Origin: Pseudomonadota bacterium
GTDB lineage: Bacteria > Pseudomonadota > Gammaproteobacteria > Steroidobacterales > Steroidobacteraceae
NCBI GenBank assembly: GCA_023433515.1
Contig: JAEZCN010000191.1
Span: forward strand, 1 to 64,000
Reading direction: 5' to 3'
DNA length: 64,000 bases
The position numbers and the translations under genes are program-made. Under the pieces are notes generated by a model, which worked only from the letters and a program-made list of their open reading frames with translations, was not told where the DNA came from and did no database searches. This document shows positions 16,792-25,428 of the stretch, one piece after another (the first letter of the stretch is position 1; every line of letters begins with the position of its first letter).

Positions 16792-18312
16792 TCAGGCCCG
16801 GCTGGCGTCCACGCTGGCATTGAGCTCCGCCGCGAGTCTTCGCGCCACATCCACAGGCAGATATCGAATGCGAACGCCGGCTGACCTCGCGCCTCCTCCT
16901 CCAGCGGTATCCACTGTCAGGCTCGCCATGTGCCGGCGCCGGTCGAAAGGTGACGTCGACACGTTCAGCGACTGCACACGGTCGCGCGGCACGATCGTCA
17001 ACTGGCGTGTCAGCCAGCCCGACCGGAACAGCAACACGTCGCGCTGCAGCGCCCAGCGCGTGTGCTTCACGTACAGATGCGCATGCATCCACGCGAGTCC
17101 AACCGCGATCGGAACGGCGAAAACAGCGGCCTCGCGCAGGTACCACCAGGTCGGTCCCACGAAGATCGGAAGGAGCAGCAGGGCGCCGCGCCGGAAAATG
17201 CGCGAGCGAGCTCCTGGTGCGAGCGGTTGCCAGTCCGTCTGCGCGGCGGGATCGAAGACGGGTAGCGCCGCGGCGATCAACGCCGGCGCCGCGGCGGTGG
17301 GGCAGACGGGCGCCAGCCAGCGTGTCTTCATCCGCTCCGGGTTGGGCCGCTCTTCTTCGCCGCCGCCGTCGCCCGCCAGATCCACATCCAGGGAGACTCT
17401 GCCAAACAGTCGATGCAGCGGCGACTCCGACTGATGCACCGCCTGGATCCGGCGTATCCGCAGCGTGAGGGCGATGCTCGTGAATAGTCCATAACGCGCA
17501 CGCAGATCCCCGGCGTGCCGCGTCAGCGTGAAATCGTGCAGCGTTATCAACGCCACCACGACCGAAAGGATTCGTACGGCGAGCAGCGCCGAGACGATCA
17601 CGAGGAGGGCGAGCAGAATCTGCATCGCCATCCCGAGCCCTGCGACGCCGCTGAGCGCCGATGAATGCAGCCATTCGTCGATGAACTCGCGATTCACGTC
17701 GAAGAAGCCCGCTTGCTGCATCAATCCGGCGCCGGCGGCCACGAGGATCAGGCCGCGGTTGTCGATCAGTCCGTGACGCACCAGTTCCATCGGCGACAGA
17801 TGCAGCAGCGGCGGCTCGTCGGGCGCTTGCGCCGCTTCCGTGGCGGGTTGCGAATCGGCGAACACCCGTTGGCGCATCTCCTGGACCGCGTTCGAGTCCA
17901 GCACGCTGATGAGCGCTTCGGGCTTTCCGCCGGTGGAGGTCTGCACGCGCACCTGTGCGACGTTCAGCAGCCGATGCAGCGGCCCGCGCTCGGTATCGAT
18001 GTTCTCGATGCGCGAATACTCGATCTGGCGCACGTTCCGGAATATCACCCCGTCGCGAATCACCAGGCCGCGGGGGCCGAATCCATAGCGAAAGGTCCAT
18101 TGATGCCACACGGCGCGTACGAGCATCGCGCCTACGAATACCAGAGCGAGAGGCGTGCCTATCCAGTCGTCGTCGCGGCGCGCGCCGAATAGCAGGAGCA
18201 CGATGAGCGGGAAGATCAGTTGCCGCACCGAGCCCGTCAGCGCGAACAGCCAGGACGACCGATGCAATCGCAGTGTCGGCTCGAATTCCGCCGCGCCGCC
18301 TTCAGACGCCAC
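16792..18312 (-). CDS. Bacterial PH-domain membrane protein, YdbT-like
   Basis: Membrane protein of about 506 residues of the YdbT type (several bPH_2/DUF304 domains between transmembrane pairs). Visible units are YGFGPRGLVIRDGVIFRNVRQIEYSRIENID, LHDFTLTRHAGDLRARYGLF...RIRRIQAVHQSESPL (each a bPH_2 core) and a third near LQRDVLLFRSGWLTRQL...VPRDRVQSLNV. Hydrophobic pairs occur near the N-terminus, in the middle (LLALLVIVSALLAVRILSVVV) and near RGALLLLPIF. The GTG at 18312 is preferred: it overlaps the YdbS-like stop by 11 bp with GGAG upstream. The open frame extends to 18363. Function is unknown in the family; proposed roles are in membrane stress or antimicrobial resistance. Confidence 0.8.
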   Translation of the reverse strand: MASEGGAAEFEPTLRLHRSSWLFALTGSVRQLIFPLIVLLLFGARRDDDWIGTPLALVFVGAMLVRAVWHQWTFRYGFGPRGLVIRDGVIFRNVRQIEYSRIENIDTERGPLHRLLNVAQVRVQTSTGGKPEALISVLDSNAVQEMRQRVFADSQPATEAAQAPDEPPLLHLSPMELVRHGLIDNRGLILVAAGAGLMQQAGFFDVNREFIDEWLHSSALSGVAGLGMAMQILLALLVIVSALLAVRILSVVVALITLHDFTLTRHAGDLRARYGLFTSIALTLRIRRIQAVHQSESPLHRLFGRVSLDVDLAGDGGGEEERPNPERMKTRWLAPVCPTAAAPALIAAALPVFDPAAQTDWQPLAPGARSRIFRRGALLLLPIFVGPTWWYLREAAVFAVPIAVGLAWMHAHLYVKHTRWALQRDVLLFRSGWLTRQLTIVPRDRVQSLNVSTSPFDRRRHMASLTVDTAGGGGARSAGVRIRYLPVDVARRLAAELNASVDASRA

Positions 18313-18757
18313 TGTCGCGATTCTCCGCGAGCAACGCGTCGCGTAACGCGATGGCATCCGCATGCGCGAGGCCGGGTAGTTCGATCTTCGTGTAGCGGCT
18401 GCCGGCCGTGTACAACTTCAACGTGCCGACACCGAAGCGCCGCTGCAGCGGCCCTTGCGAGACATCCGTGTGCTGGATGCGCGCCCGCGGCAGCGCGATC
18501 CTCGACCGCCAGAGGACGCCGCGCTCGATTGCGATGCCGGTCGCATCGACGCCGAATCGCAGGCGCCGGTAATACGCCTCCGGCCAGACCCAGCTGAGCG
18601 TCAATCCGACCGCGGCAATGAGCAGTGGCACCAACAGACCGGGCGCACCGAATCGGATGACGAGACCGCATGCGCAGACGGTGGCAATCGAGGTCATCAG
18701 CAGACCTTGCCAGCGCCACACGATGATCACGGCACGGTCGACTTGAGAGGTTTCCAT
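18302..18757 (-). CDS. Bacterial PH-domain membrane protein, YdbS-like
   Basis: Small membrane protein of 151 residues: two transmembrane helices (about 18-60) followed by one bPH_2 domain (YRRLRFGVDATGIAIERGVLWRSRIALPRARIQHTDVSQGPLQRRFGVGTLKLYTAG). This is the standard partner of a YdbT-like protein, and its stop overlaps the start of that gene, so the pair is translated together. It is upstream in the operon. Confidence 0.85.
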   Translation of the reverse strand: METSQVDRAVIIVWRWQGLLMTSIATVCACGLVIRFGAPGLLVPLLIAAVGLTLSWVWPEAYYRRLRFGVDATGIAIERGVLWRSRIALPRARIQHTDVSQGPLQRRFGVGTLKLYTAGSRYTKIELPGLAHADAIALRDALLAENRDSGV

Positions 18758-18937
18758 CGGCTGCCTGCTCGCGAAAACAGCATTGTAATCGTCCGCGCAA
18801 GGTCGGAGTTCCAGTCTCCTGATCGAAGCCCATCACGAAATGACTGCAAGATTGCTGATTTTGGCGGCGGAGAAGTTAAAGTCGGAGGTGGTGCGTAAGG
18901 CCTGATCCCGGATCGGCGCCTGACAGGGGGCAAAGGG

Positions 18938-19501
18938 ATGGTGGTGGAAACGGCGCAGACGCCAGTGACCGAGCTGCTGGCCCGCAGCCGCGCCGGCGAC
19001 GCGGGCGCGCTCGATGTGGCATTCGCGGCGGTGTACGAGCAGCTCAAGCAGGCCGCGCGCAAACAACTGCGCAAGCAGCGCCGCGCGTTCCAGACCACGG
19101 CGCTCGTACACGAGGCCTGGCTGAAGCTGGCCGGCAACGCCGCATTGGAACCCTCCGACCGCAATCACCTGATGGCCCTTTCCGCCCGTGCCATGCACCA
19201 CGTGCTGGTGGACCATGCGCGCGAGATCCACGCCGCCAAGCGCGGCGGCGGCGAACAGGCCGTGACGCTGACGGACTGCGCGGCGATCCAGCCGCAGGCG
19301 GAAGTCGAGGTGCTGGCGCTGCACGAGTTGCTCGAGGAACTGCGGCGTTTCGATCCGCGCGCCGCGCAGATCGTCGAGCTGCGCTACTTCGGTGGTTACG
19401 AGGAACCGGAGATCGCCACGCTGCTGGAAGTCAGCGAATCCACCGTGCAGCGCGACTGGCGCCGTACCCGCGCCTGGCTCGCGGCCAGACTTGGGCACTG
19501 A
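18938..19501 (+). CDS. ECF-like RNA polymerase sigma factor (TIGR02999-type)
   Basis: Sigma factor of 187 residues. Region 2 includes FQTTALVHEAWLKLAG and HLMALSARAMHHVLVDHARE, the signature of the ECF branch known as Sig-70_X6 (TIGR02999). The region 4 HTH is VELRYFGGYEEPEIATLLEVSESTVQRDWRRTRAWL. This branch is typically followed by a Ser/Thr kinase with TPRs instead of a classic anti-sigma factor, and that is what is found here: the kinase ATG directly follows the TGA. Regulation is probably by phosphorylation, as in related pairs (inference). Confidence 0.92.
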   Translation: MVVETAQTPVTELLARSRAGDAGALDVAFAAVYEQLKQAARKQLRKQRRAFQTTALVHEAWLKLAGNAALEPSDRNHLMALSARAMHHVLVDHAREIHAAKRGGGEQAVTLTDCAAIQPQAEVEVLALHELLEELRRFDPRAAQIVELRYFGGYEEPEIATLLEVSESTVQRDWRRTRAWLAARLGH

Positions 19502-22405
19502 ATGGATACCCACCGCGGTCCGCTGGCGATGCGCATCTTCGAGCAGCTCATCGAGCTGTCACCGGAGCGGCGTGCGGCGGGACTCGACGAATTGTGCGCG
19601 GACGATGCCGAGCTGCGTGCGCTGGTCGAAGCCATGCTGGTCGCCGATGCCCAGGCCCAAGAGCCCTTCGGCGGCAACGCCGCGAAGTGGCAAGCGGAAC
19701 TGCAGGGCCAGTCCGCGGCGGAGGCAGCGACAAACGCGCAGGTCGGCAAGACGATCGGCGCGTGGCGCATCGTCGGCGAGCTGGGTCGCGGCGGCATGGG
19801 CACGGTGTACACGGTTCAACGCAGCGACGGGGCTTATGCGCAAAAGGCGGCGCTGAAGCTGATCCGCAGCGCCTCCGATTCGCCGGCCGCGCGCGAGCGC
19901 TTCGTGCGCGAGCGGCAACTGCTCGCGCAGCTGCGCCATCCGCACATCGCCACCTTGCTGGACGGCGGCTTCAGCGCGGAGGGCGATCCGTACTTCGTCA
20001 TGGAATACATCGATGGCATGCCCATCGACCAGTGGTGTGACAAACACCAGCTGGGCCTGCGCGAGCGCATCGAACTATTCCTGCAGGCGCTGGACGCGGT
20101 GAGCTGCGCGCATCGCAGCCTGATCATTCATCGCGACCTGAAGCCATCGAACCTGATGGTTGATGCCGACGGGCGGGTGAAGCTGCTGGACTTCGGCATC
20201 GCCAAACAACTCGACGGCGCGGAGGCCACGGCCACCAGCGACCGCGCGCTGACCTTCGAATACGCCAGCCCCGAGCAGTTGCACGCCGCGCCCATCACCA
20301 CGGCCACCGACGTGTGGCAACTGGGTATCGTGCTGCATCGGCTGCTGAGCGGCGCGCATCCGTTCGGCCTGCAACGCGACACGCCGCTGCCCAAGCAGTT
20401 GCAGTTGCTGGAGCGTGAGCCGGAACCGCTGACGCGCGCGGCGGCGCAGGCTGCGCCTGAACTGGCCGGCTTGCGCGGCGGATTGAGTCCGGAACTGCTG
20501 GCGAAGAACTTGCGCGGCCCGTTGACGCAGATCGTGCAGGGTTGTTTGCGGCGCATGCCGGAAGGGCGCTACGTCAGCGTCGACGCACTCGCCGAAGACT
20601 TGCGCCGTTGGTTGCGTCACCGACCGCTGCGCATCGTGCCACCTACACGCGCGCTGCGATTCCGCCTGTGGTGGCGTCGCAACCTCGTGATGGCCACGGC
20701 CGCGTCGCTGGTGTTGCTGGCCGTGCTCGGCGGCAGCGGCGCGGCGTTGTGGCAGGCGCGCGAGGCGCGGGCGCAGGCCGCCATCGCCGAGCAGCGGCGA
20801 ATCGAGGCGGAAAGACAGAGCGCCAACGCGCGCGAGGTGATGGCATTCCTCAACGACACGCTCGCGGCCGCGGCGCCCGAGAACGCGCTCAGCACCGAAG
20901 TCAGCGTGCGGCAGCTGCTCGAACATGCACGCGCCAAGCTCGACGAGCGCGGCGCGGTCGACCCGCAGGTGCGCCAGGCGGTGCAGCGTATGCTCGGTCA
21001 CCTGCACAACGCGGTTGGTGAAAAGCTCATCGCGCGGGAACTGCTGGAAGCTGGATTGGATGGGCAAGAGGCGCGCAGCCGCGAGGAAGCATTGGCGCTG
21101 GCGGAGGACCACACCGTGCACGCCTTCGTCCTCGGCACGATGGATCTGGGCGAGGAGAGCCTGGCGGCGGCCGAACGGGCGGCCGAGCTCCGGCGACGTT
21201 TCGCGCCGGACGATCCCATGCAGCAGTTCAAGGCGCTGGAAGCGCTCGGATTTGCCCACCATCGAGCCCGCGACGTCGAGAACGCGGAGAAACAATGGCT
21301 GCAGGCGATCGAGCTGGCGAAAGGAATTCCCGATCCCTCCCCGGACGATTTCTCGAGCGTCATCAACGTCTACCAGATGCTGAGCAGGCAGTCGGTTTTT
21401 ACGGGCGATTTCGCCCGCGCCCTGCAACTGGCTGAAGAAGGACTGGCCCTTCTCCAGAGTCGCGGCCTTCCGCCGCAGTCACCCTGGCGGTCGGCGCTGC
21501 TGCACGCCAAGGCCAATGCGCTCAGCATCAATGGCGATGCCGCTGCCGCCGAACCACTGCTTCGCGAAGCCATCGCCATCCATACGAAGACTGTGGGCGC
21601 CTTCGGCAACGAAGCAGGCACATTGCATGGCGCATTGGGCATCGTATTGAACGAACTGGGCCGATACCGCGAGGCGGCCGAAGAGGTGGAGCGCGAGCAC
21701 CAGCTCAATGCGGCCTCCGTCGAAGCGCCGCTGCAACGAGCGATCAACCTCACCAACCTTGGCGCGATATACGAGAACGCCGGCGACTATCCACGGGCGC
21801 TGACATTGTTCGAGGAAAGTCTCGCCATCCTCGATGAGGGTGGTGTCGGCAAGGAGGAGGCCCGCCGGCGCCAACTGGAGCGCAACTACGCGCGCGGCCT
21901 GGCCTTGGCTGGCCGGTTCGCCGAGGCGGATGCGCTACTGCGCCGGCTGCAGACCGCCGCGCGGCGGCTCGACGGTGAGGATTCGGCAGAATACGCGCTG
22001 CTGACCTGGAACCGCGTGGTGCTGGCGCGGTACAGCGGTGACACCGCCAACGGTCTTCGTTTGCTGGACGAAGCGAAGGCCAAATGGGCCAAACTCGTCC
22101 CCGACACGCATCCCGTGTTCACCCAGGTCCTGCGCTATGGCGCCGCCTTTGCGCGGCAGCGCGGAGACCTCGCCGCGGCGGAGCGCGACCAGCGCGAAGC
22201 GGTGCGGCGATTCGAGGCCGGCGCCGTGCCGGTCAACCTCGCCATCGCCCGCGCCGAACTGGCCGCGGTCCGCTTTGAGCGCGGCGACCGCGCCGAAGCC
22301 CGCGCGCTGCTCGGGCAAGCCATGCCCGTGCTGCGCGATTCAGTGTTGCCGCAGGACGTGAACCGCAAACAGGCCGAGGCGTTGGCGCGCACGCTGGGTG
22401 TGTAG
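19502..22405 (+). CDS. Transmembrane Ser/Thr protein kinase with TPR sensor region
   Basis: Hanks-type kinase of 967 residues. The glycine loop (GELGRGGMGTVYTV), the Lys in AALKLIR (about residue 116), the HRDLKPSNLMVD catalytic loop (about 210) and DFGIAK are intact. Kinase domain is about residues 80-370. One transmembrane helix (about 397-420, NLVMATAASLVLLAVLGGSG) is followed by a helical linker and a long TPR region (about 460-960, with repeated ALEALGFAHHRARDVENAEK-like units). The TPR part would be periplasmic. It abuts the sigma factor gene and probably phosphorylates it or a partner. Convergent with the last gene of the exported-protein operon, 23 bp apart. Confidence 0.93.
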   Translation: MDTHRGPLAMRIFEQLIELSPERRAAGLDELCADDAELRALVEAMLVADAQAQEPFGGNAAKWQAELQGQSAAEAATNAQVGKTIGAWRIVGELGRGGMGTVYTVQRSDGAYAQKAALKLIRSASDSPAARERFVRERQLLAQLRHPHIATLLDGGFSAEGDPYFVMEYIDGMPIDQWCDKHQLGLRERIELFLQALDAVSCAHRSLIIHRDLKPSNLMVDADGRVKLLDFGIAKQLDGAEATATSDRALTFEYASPEQLHAAPITTATDVWQLGIVLHRLLSGAHPFGLQRDTPLPKQLQLLEREPEPLTRAAAQAAPELAGLRGGLSPELLAKNLRGPLTQIVQGCLRRMPEGRYVSVDALAEDLRRWLRHRPLRIVPPTRALRFRLWWRRNLVMATAASLVLLAVLGGSGAALWQAREARAQAAIAEQRRIEAERQSANAREVMAFLNDTLAAAAPENALSTEVSVRQLLEHARAKLDERGAVDPQVRQAVQRMLGHLHNAVGEKLIARELLEAGLDGQEARSREEALALAEDHTVHAFVLGTMDLGEESLAAAERAAELRRRFAPDDPMQQFKALEALGFAHHRARDVENAEKQWLQAIELAKGIPDPSPDDFSSVINVYQMLSRQSVFTGDFARALQLAEEGLALLQSRGLPPQSPWRSALLHAKANALSINGDAAAAEPLLREAIAIHTKTVGAFGNEAGTLHGALGIVLNELGRYREAAEEVEREHQLNAASVEAPLQRAINLTNLGAIYENAGDYPRALTLFEESLAILDEGGVGKEEARRRQLERNYARGLALAGRFAEADALLRRLQTAARRLDGEDSAEYALLTWNRVVLARYSGDTANGLRLLDEAKAKWAKLVPDTHPVFTQVLRYGAAFARQRGDLAAAERDQREAVRRFEAGAVPVNLAIARAELAAVRFERGDRAEARALLGQAMPVLRDSVLPQDVNRKQAEALARTLGV

Positions 22406-22428
22406 GTCCCGGGCGGGACAAGTCTCGC

Positions 22429-22872
22429 TTAGTCGACGAACACCGTCGGTGATCCCTGGATGACCTTGCCAGCAGGCGACGGGTGAGCCACATTTACTGC
22501 ATCACCGACGCGGGCTACTGGCTTGCCGCCACCGTTGAGCCGGACCGTCGGGCCTTTAACCTGAGCCATGCTGCCAGCCTGGAGCGTGGCCATCATGTTG
22601 CTCTTCAGGAGTAAATCCGCCCCCGCCTGGATGGTGAGTGCCTGGGCACTCTTGATCGTCAGCGAGTTGCCGTTGATGGTGATGAACGAGCGCAGTTGAG
22701 CGTTCTGCTTCTCGAGCTCGGCGATTCTCTTTTCCATGGCCGCGAGCCGGGTTTCGACGGGGCTTTGAGCGTCAGCCGCCTGCCGGCCACTTGCTTCCCT
22801 TGAGACGGCGAAAACTCCGGCCAGTATGACGACAGCCATGGTGACTGCAAACGTACGTCCCTTTTTCGACAT
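22429..22872 (-). CDS. Membrane-anchored coiled coil with spike-like and PAAR-like C-terminus (operon gene D)
   Basis: Protein of 147 residues, last gene of the six-gene exported operon. Order of parts: signal anchor or signal peptide (residues 7-24), short linker, coiled coil (about 38-62, ETRLAAMEKRIAELEKQNAQ), a run of short beta repeats (63-112: FITINGNSLTIKSAQ, ALTIQAGADLLLKS) like the triple beta-helix of VgrG/gpV-type spikes, then NGGGKPVARVGDAVNV...GKVIQGSPTVFVD (113-147), which resembles the ARVGD and GSPTV motifs of PAAR tips. This combination suggests a trimeric stalk with a pointed tip displayed from the membrane. The start at 22872 has GGAGAGG upstream; a longer frame is leader. 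No secretion-system genes are nearby. Function is unknown. Confidence 0.7.
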   Translation of the reverse strand: MSKKGRTFAVTMAVVILAGVFAVSREASGRQAADAQSPVETRLAAMEKRIAELEKQNAQLRSFITINGNSLTIKSAQALTIQAGADLLLKSNMMATLQAGSMAQVKGPTVRLNGGGKPVARVGDAVNVAHPSPAGKVIQGSPTVFVD

Positions 22873-23000
22873 GGTTGAAACCTCTCCGCTGATGCGCGCG
22901 GCTTGATGATGGTAGTTAGTCAAATACGCTCTGATTGGTGGCGACATTGAAAGCCTCCGGCTTGAAGTTCATGAAGGTGTTGAGCGACGCGATGCGATCG

Positions 23001-24266
23001 TCACTTGATGAGCGTCAGCGTGCAGCTCCACGGTTCTGTGATGAGGATCTGGCCGCCGATGACATTGCGGCCCGGCGGCAGGGTGAGCGTGCCGCTGGTC
23101 TCGTCCTGGTTGAGGGTGATGTGGTACGGGCCCTCGCCGATGGCGCCGGAATGTTTCCAGTCCCAGGTGCCGGCTCTCTCGCCGGTGGGTGTGAACCGGA
23201 AGGACACGCCGTTCGTCCGCGCATGGAAAGGTCCATCGACGTCGGGAATTTCGCCTTGCAGCGCGCAACCGCCGATCACATAACCCTTCTTGCAGTTGTT
23301 CGCGCTGCGGCGGATCTGGTTCATGCGCTGCTCGACGAGTTGCTCGAGCTCATGTTTGGACCATTCGAGGGCCGGGCCGCTCAGCAGCCCGACCACTGGC
23401 GTGAGAATGCCGGCGACCGCGCCGGTCACCGTGTTGACGCCTCGCACTGTGTCGTCGGCGATGATGTCCGCGCGCATCTCGTCGAGCTGTTTCAGGATCT
23501 TCTCTTTCTCACCGGGGGCCCACTGTGCACCGCGCGGATTGCTCTCGATGCACTTGCGCAGTTCGTCGAGTTCCTTGATGCGTTTGAGCGCTTCCCTGGA
23601 GAGCTTGCCCAGATCATTGGCCGCGTTGGCCACGGTGATCTGCGCGCTGATCCTGCCGCCCAACCTGGCGCCGAAGGTCTTGTTGAGCAGCCTGTCGCGG
23701 ACTTCGTCGCTGGCCGTCTCCGAGACCCATCGCTGGAACACCTCGCCGAAGCCGCCGGAGAACTGCTGCGCATGAGCTCTGGGGATGAGCAAGTCGATGA
23801 GGTCGAACTCACGCGTCCGCAGCGCGGGCGGCAGGGCGGAGGCCAGTGTCATGGGGATGTCCGCCTCCGGCACGTAGTAGCGGATCGCGAGTGCGACGCG
23901 GCCTGGTTCCACCGAGGATTCCAGGATCTCTGCCGGTTTGACCTCGCTGGCATCGACCCGGCGCACGCGCAACTCGATGCGCGAAGTGTCGCCCCAGGGA
24001 TAGGTGAGCACGACATGCGCGACGCCCGGCTCTGGGCTGCTGCTATTCCAGGTAGTCAGGGCCAGCACGCGAGCTTCGTCTGGCTCGGCGCCCGCGTCGA
24101 TCAGCTTCTGCACGATGGCCGGATCCGGCGTGCCGTCCGGATTCGGTTCGGGCGCGACGGGAAGTTGCGCTTTCGCCGCGGGTGGAGTCCGATTCTCAGC
24201 CGGTGCATTGCCGCCGCAGCTGGCGAGCACCAGCATCATCGGAGCGAGCAGGGCGATGCGTTTCAT
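23001..24266 (-). CDS. Exported-operon lipoprotein C' (paralogue of C)
   Basis: Lipoprotein of 421 residues with signal MKRIALLAPMMLVLASC (lipobox LASC). The mature part begins with a Pro-rich linker and the motif PEPNPDGTPDPAIVQKLIDAG, then a domain with YPWGDTSRIELRVRRVDA, and a helical region (about 200-310, KIRELDELRKCIESNP-like, then DDTVRGVNTVTGAVAG). Its first ~320 residues align closely with gene C (25429-26724), while the last ~85 residues, a beta-rich tail, do not. An internal AHAQQFSGG after LLIPR looks like a signal-peptidase site but is buried in the chain. The ATG at 24266 has GAGAAG upstream. An in-frame ATG at 24281 overlaps the B' stop as ATGA, so coupling is possible. No known family. 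Confidence 0.72.
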   Translation of the reverse strand: MKRIALLAPMMLVLASCGGNAPAENRTPPAAKAQLPVAPEPNPDGTPDPAIVQKLIDAGAEPDEARVLALTTWNSSSPEPGVAHVVLTYPWGDTSRIELRVRRVDASEVKPAEILESSVEPGRVALAIRYYVPEADIPMTLASALPPALRTREFDLIDLLIPRAHAQQFSGGFGEVFQRWVSETASDEVRDRLLNKTFGARLGGRISAQITVANAANDLGKLSREALKRIKELDELRKCIESNPRGAQWAPGEKEKILKQLDEMRADIIADDTVRGVNTVTGAVAGILTPVVGLLSGPALEWSKHELEQLVEQRMNQIRRSANNCKKGYVIGGCALQGEIPDVDGPFHARTNGVSFRFTPTGERAGTWDWKHSGAIGEGPYHITLNQDETSGTLTLPPGRNVIGGQILITEPWSCTLTLIK

Positions 24267-24277
24267 CGTGACGCTTC

Positions 24278-25408
24278 TCATTTCACCAGCGACTTGAAGA
24301 CTTCCGCGTTCTGTTCGATCAGGTCACGCAGCTGGTAGTACTCGCCGCGCCTGGCTTGATTGCCCAGTCGGATGACGATGTATTGCGGCTCGCCGGCCGC
24401 CTTGGACTTGTCCAGGTAGTTCGGGCTCGGTTTGACCGGTACTTGAACGCCGGAGCCAACTTGTGATGCATCGAGGAATTCGTAGCCCGCCTCGTAAGTC
24501 ATGCGCACGATGGCCGGCTGCTGCAGCCATGCCGCTGGCTGCTTCAGCAACTGCTGGTAACGGGCAATGGGCTTTTCGTATGTCGTGGCGAGAATGCTGT
24601 TGATCGTCGCGTGATCGACCGGCTGTCCGGCGCCGGTGTAACCGCGTGTCATGTCGCTGCGTGTGTGCGCCGCGCCGACTTGCAGGATGCCGATCTGCTT
24701 GCGCAGGAATTCCTCGCGGGTCACATAGGCGAAGGGCAACTGACCGCCGCGGGTGAACCAGTAGATGTCGGTGTATTCACCGCGGATATGGAAGTGGCCG
24801 TTCTTCGGCTGCGGCAGGCCATCGACGAGCCATTCGTCCAGCAGCGTGTAGAAGCCGAATTGCGAATCCTCGCCTGTGCCGTCACCGTTCGGGCTGTCCG
24901 GGGTGAACTTGTCGGGCACCCGGTAGGGACCATGGTGCAGGCCGTCGTTGATGGTGACGTAGGCGGAAAAACCATAGTGCCCGTCCTTGAAGAACTTGCC
25001 GTTGGACAGGCAGCCATACGGGTAGCTGAGCACGTGGAAATTCCATGGGTGCATGTTCGCGGGCATTCCGTGATTGCGCGTGAACACGGTGCCGCCGGTG
25101 CGGGTCTCGAAACCGTTCGGTGCGAAACCGGCGAAGATTGGCTTGATCTTCGCCAGCACCGCGCCCGCGCCAGCGGGGCTGGGAGCGTAAGCCTCATCCT
25201 TGCGTGCGGCGGCGGTGCGACCCACCGCGTTCGCGTCGCAATTGGCCTGCATCTGCGCCAGCGGCACGGCCGGGCCGGAAGGTACCGGCTTGACGTCGGC
25301 GGATATGGCGCGGGAGGCGCCTTGCGAGTGCGCCGCGAGCGGCAGGACGCAGCCGAGGGTAGTTAGTGCCAGTGTGGCGGTGATGGCGAATTTCGTGTCG
25401 GGTTTCAT
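24278..25408 (-). CDS. Exported-operon protein B' (paralogue of B)
   Basis: Exported protein of 376 residues (signal MKPDTKFAITATLALTTLGC, cleavage near AAHSQ; the Cys in TLGC could also be a lipobox). It shares most of its length with gene B (26725-28122): the ADVKPVPSGPAVPLAQMQ entry, KIKPIFAGFAPNGFE, NGKFFKDGHYGF, a conserved FTRGGQLPFAYVTREEFLRK core and the C-terminal PQYIVIRL...REGYYQL-like end RRGEYYQLRDLIEQNAEVF. It lacks the extra N-terminal segment of B. No catalytic motif was recognised. It lies 20 bp after C, and its stop nearly abuts C'. The B-C/B'-C' pairs arose by tandem duplication. Confidence 0.75.
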   Translation of the reverse strand: MKPDTKFAITATLALTTLGCVLPLAAHSQGASRAISADVKPVPSGPAVPLAQMQANCDANAVGRTAAARKDEAYAPSPAGAGAVLAKIKPIFAGFAPNGFETRTGGTVFTRNHGMPANMHPWNFHVLSYPYGCLSNGKFFKDGHYGFSAYVTINDGLHHGPYRVPDKFTPDSPNGDGTGEDSQFGFYTLLDEWLVDGLPQPKNGHFHIRGEYTDIYWFTRGGQLPFAYVTREEFLRKQIGILQVGAAHTRSDMTRGYTGAGQPVDHATINSILATTYEKPIARYQQLLKQPAAWLQQPAIVRMTYEAGYEFLDASQVGSGVQVPVKPSPNYLDKSKAAGEPQYIVIRLGNQARRGEYYQLRDLIEQNAEVFKSLVK

Positions 25409-25428
25409 GGTCTTCTGCCTTGGCTCGT

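Noticed and set aside
22406..22428. GTCCC-GGGC-GGGAC hairpin between the kinase and gene D
   Set aside because: A 5-bp stem with no T-tract is too weak to call a terminator.
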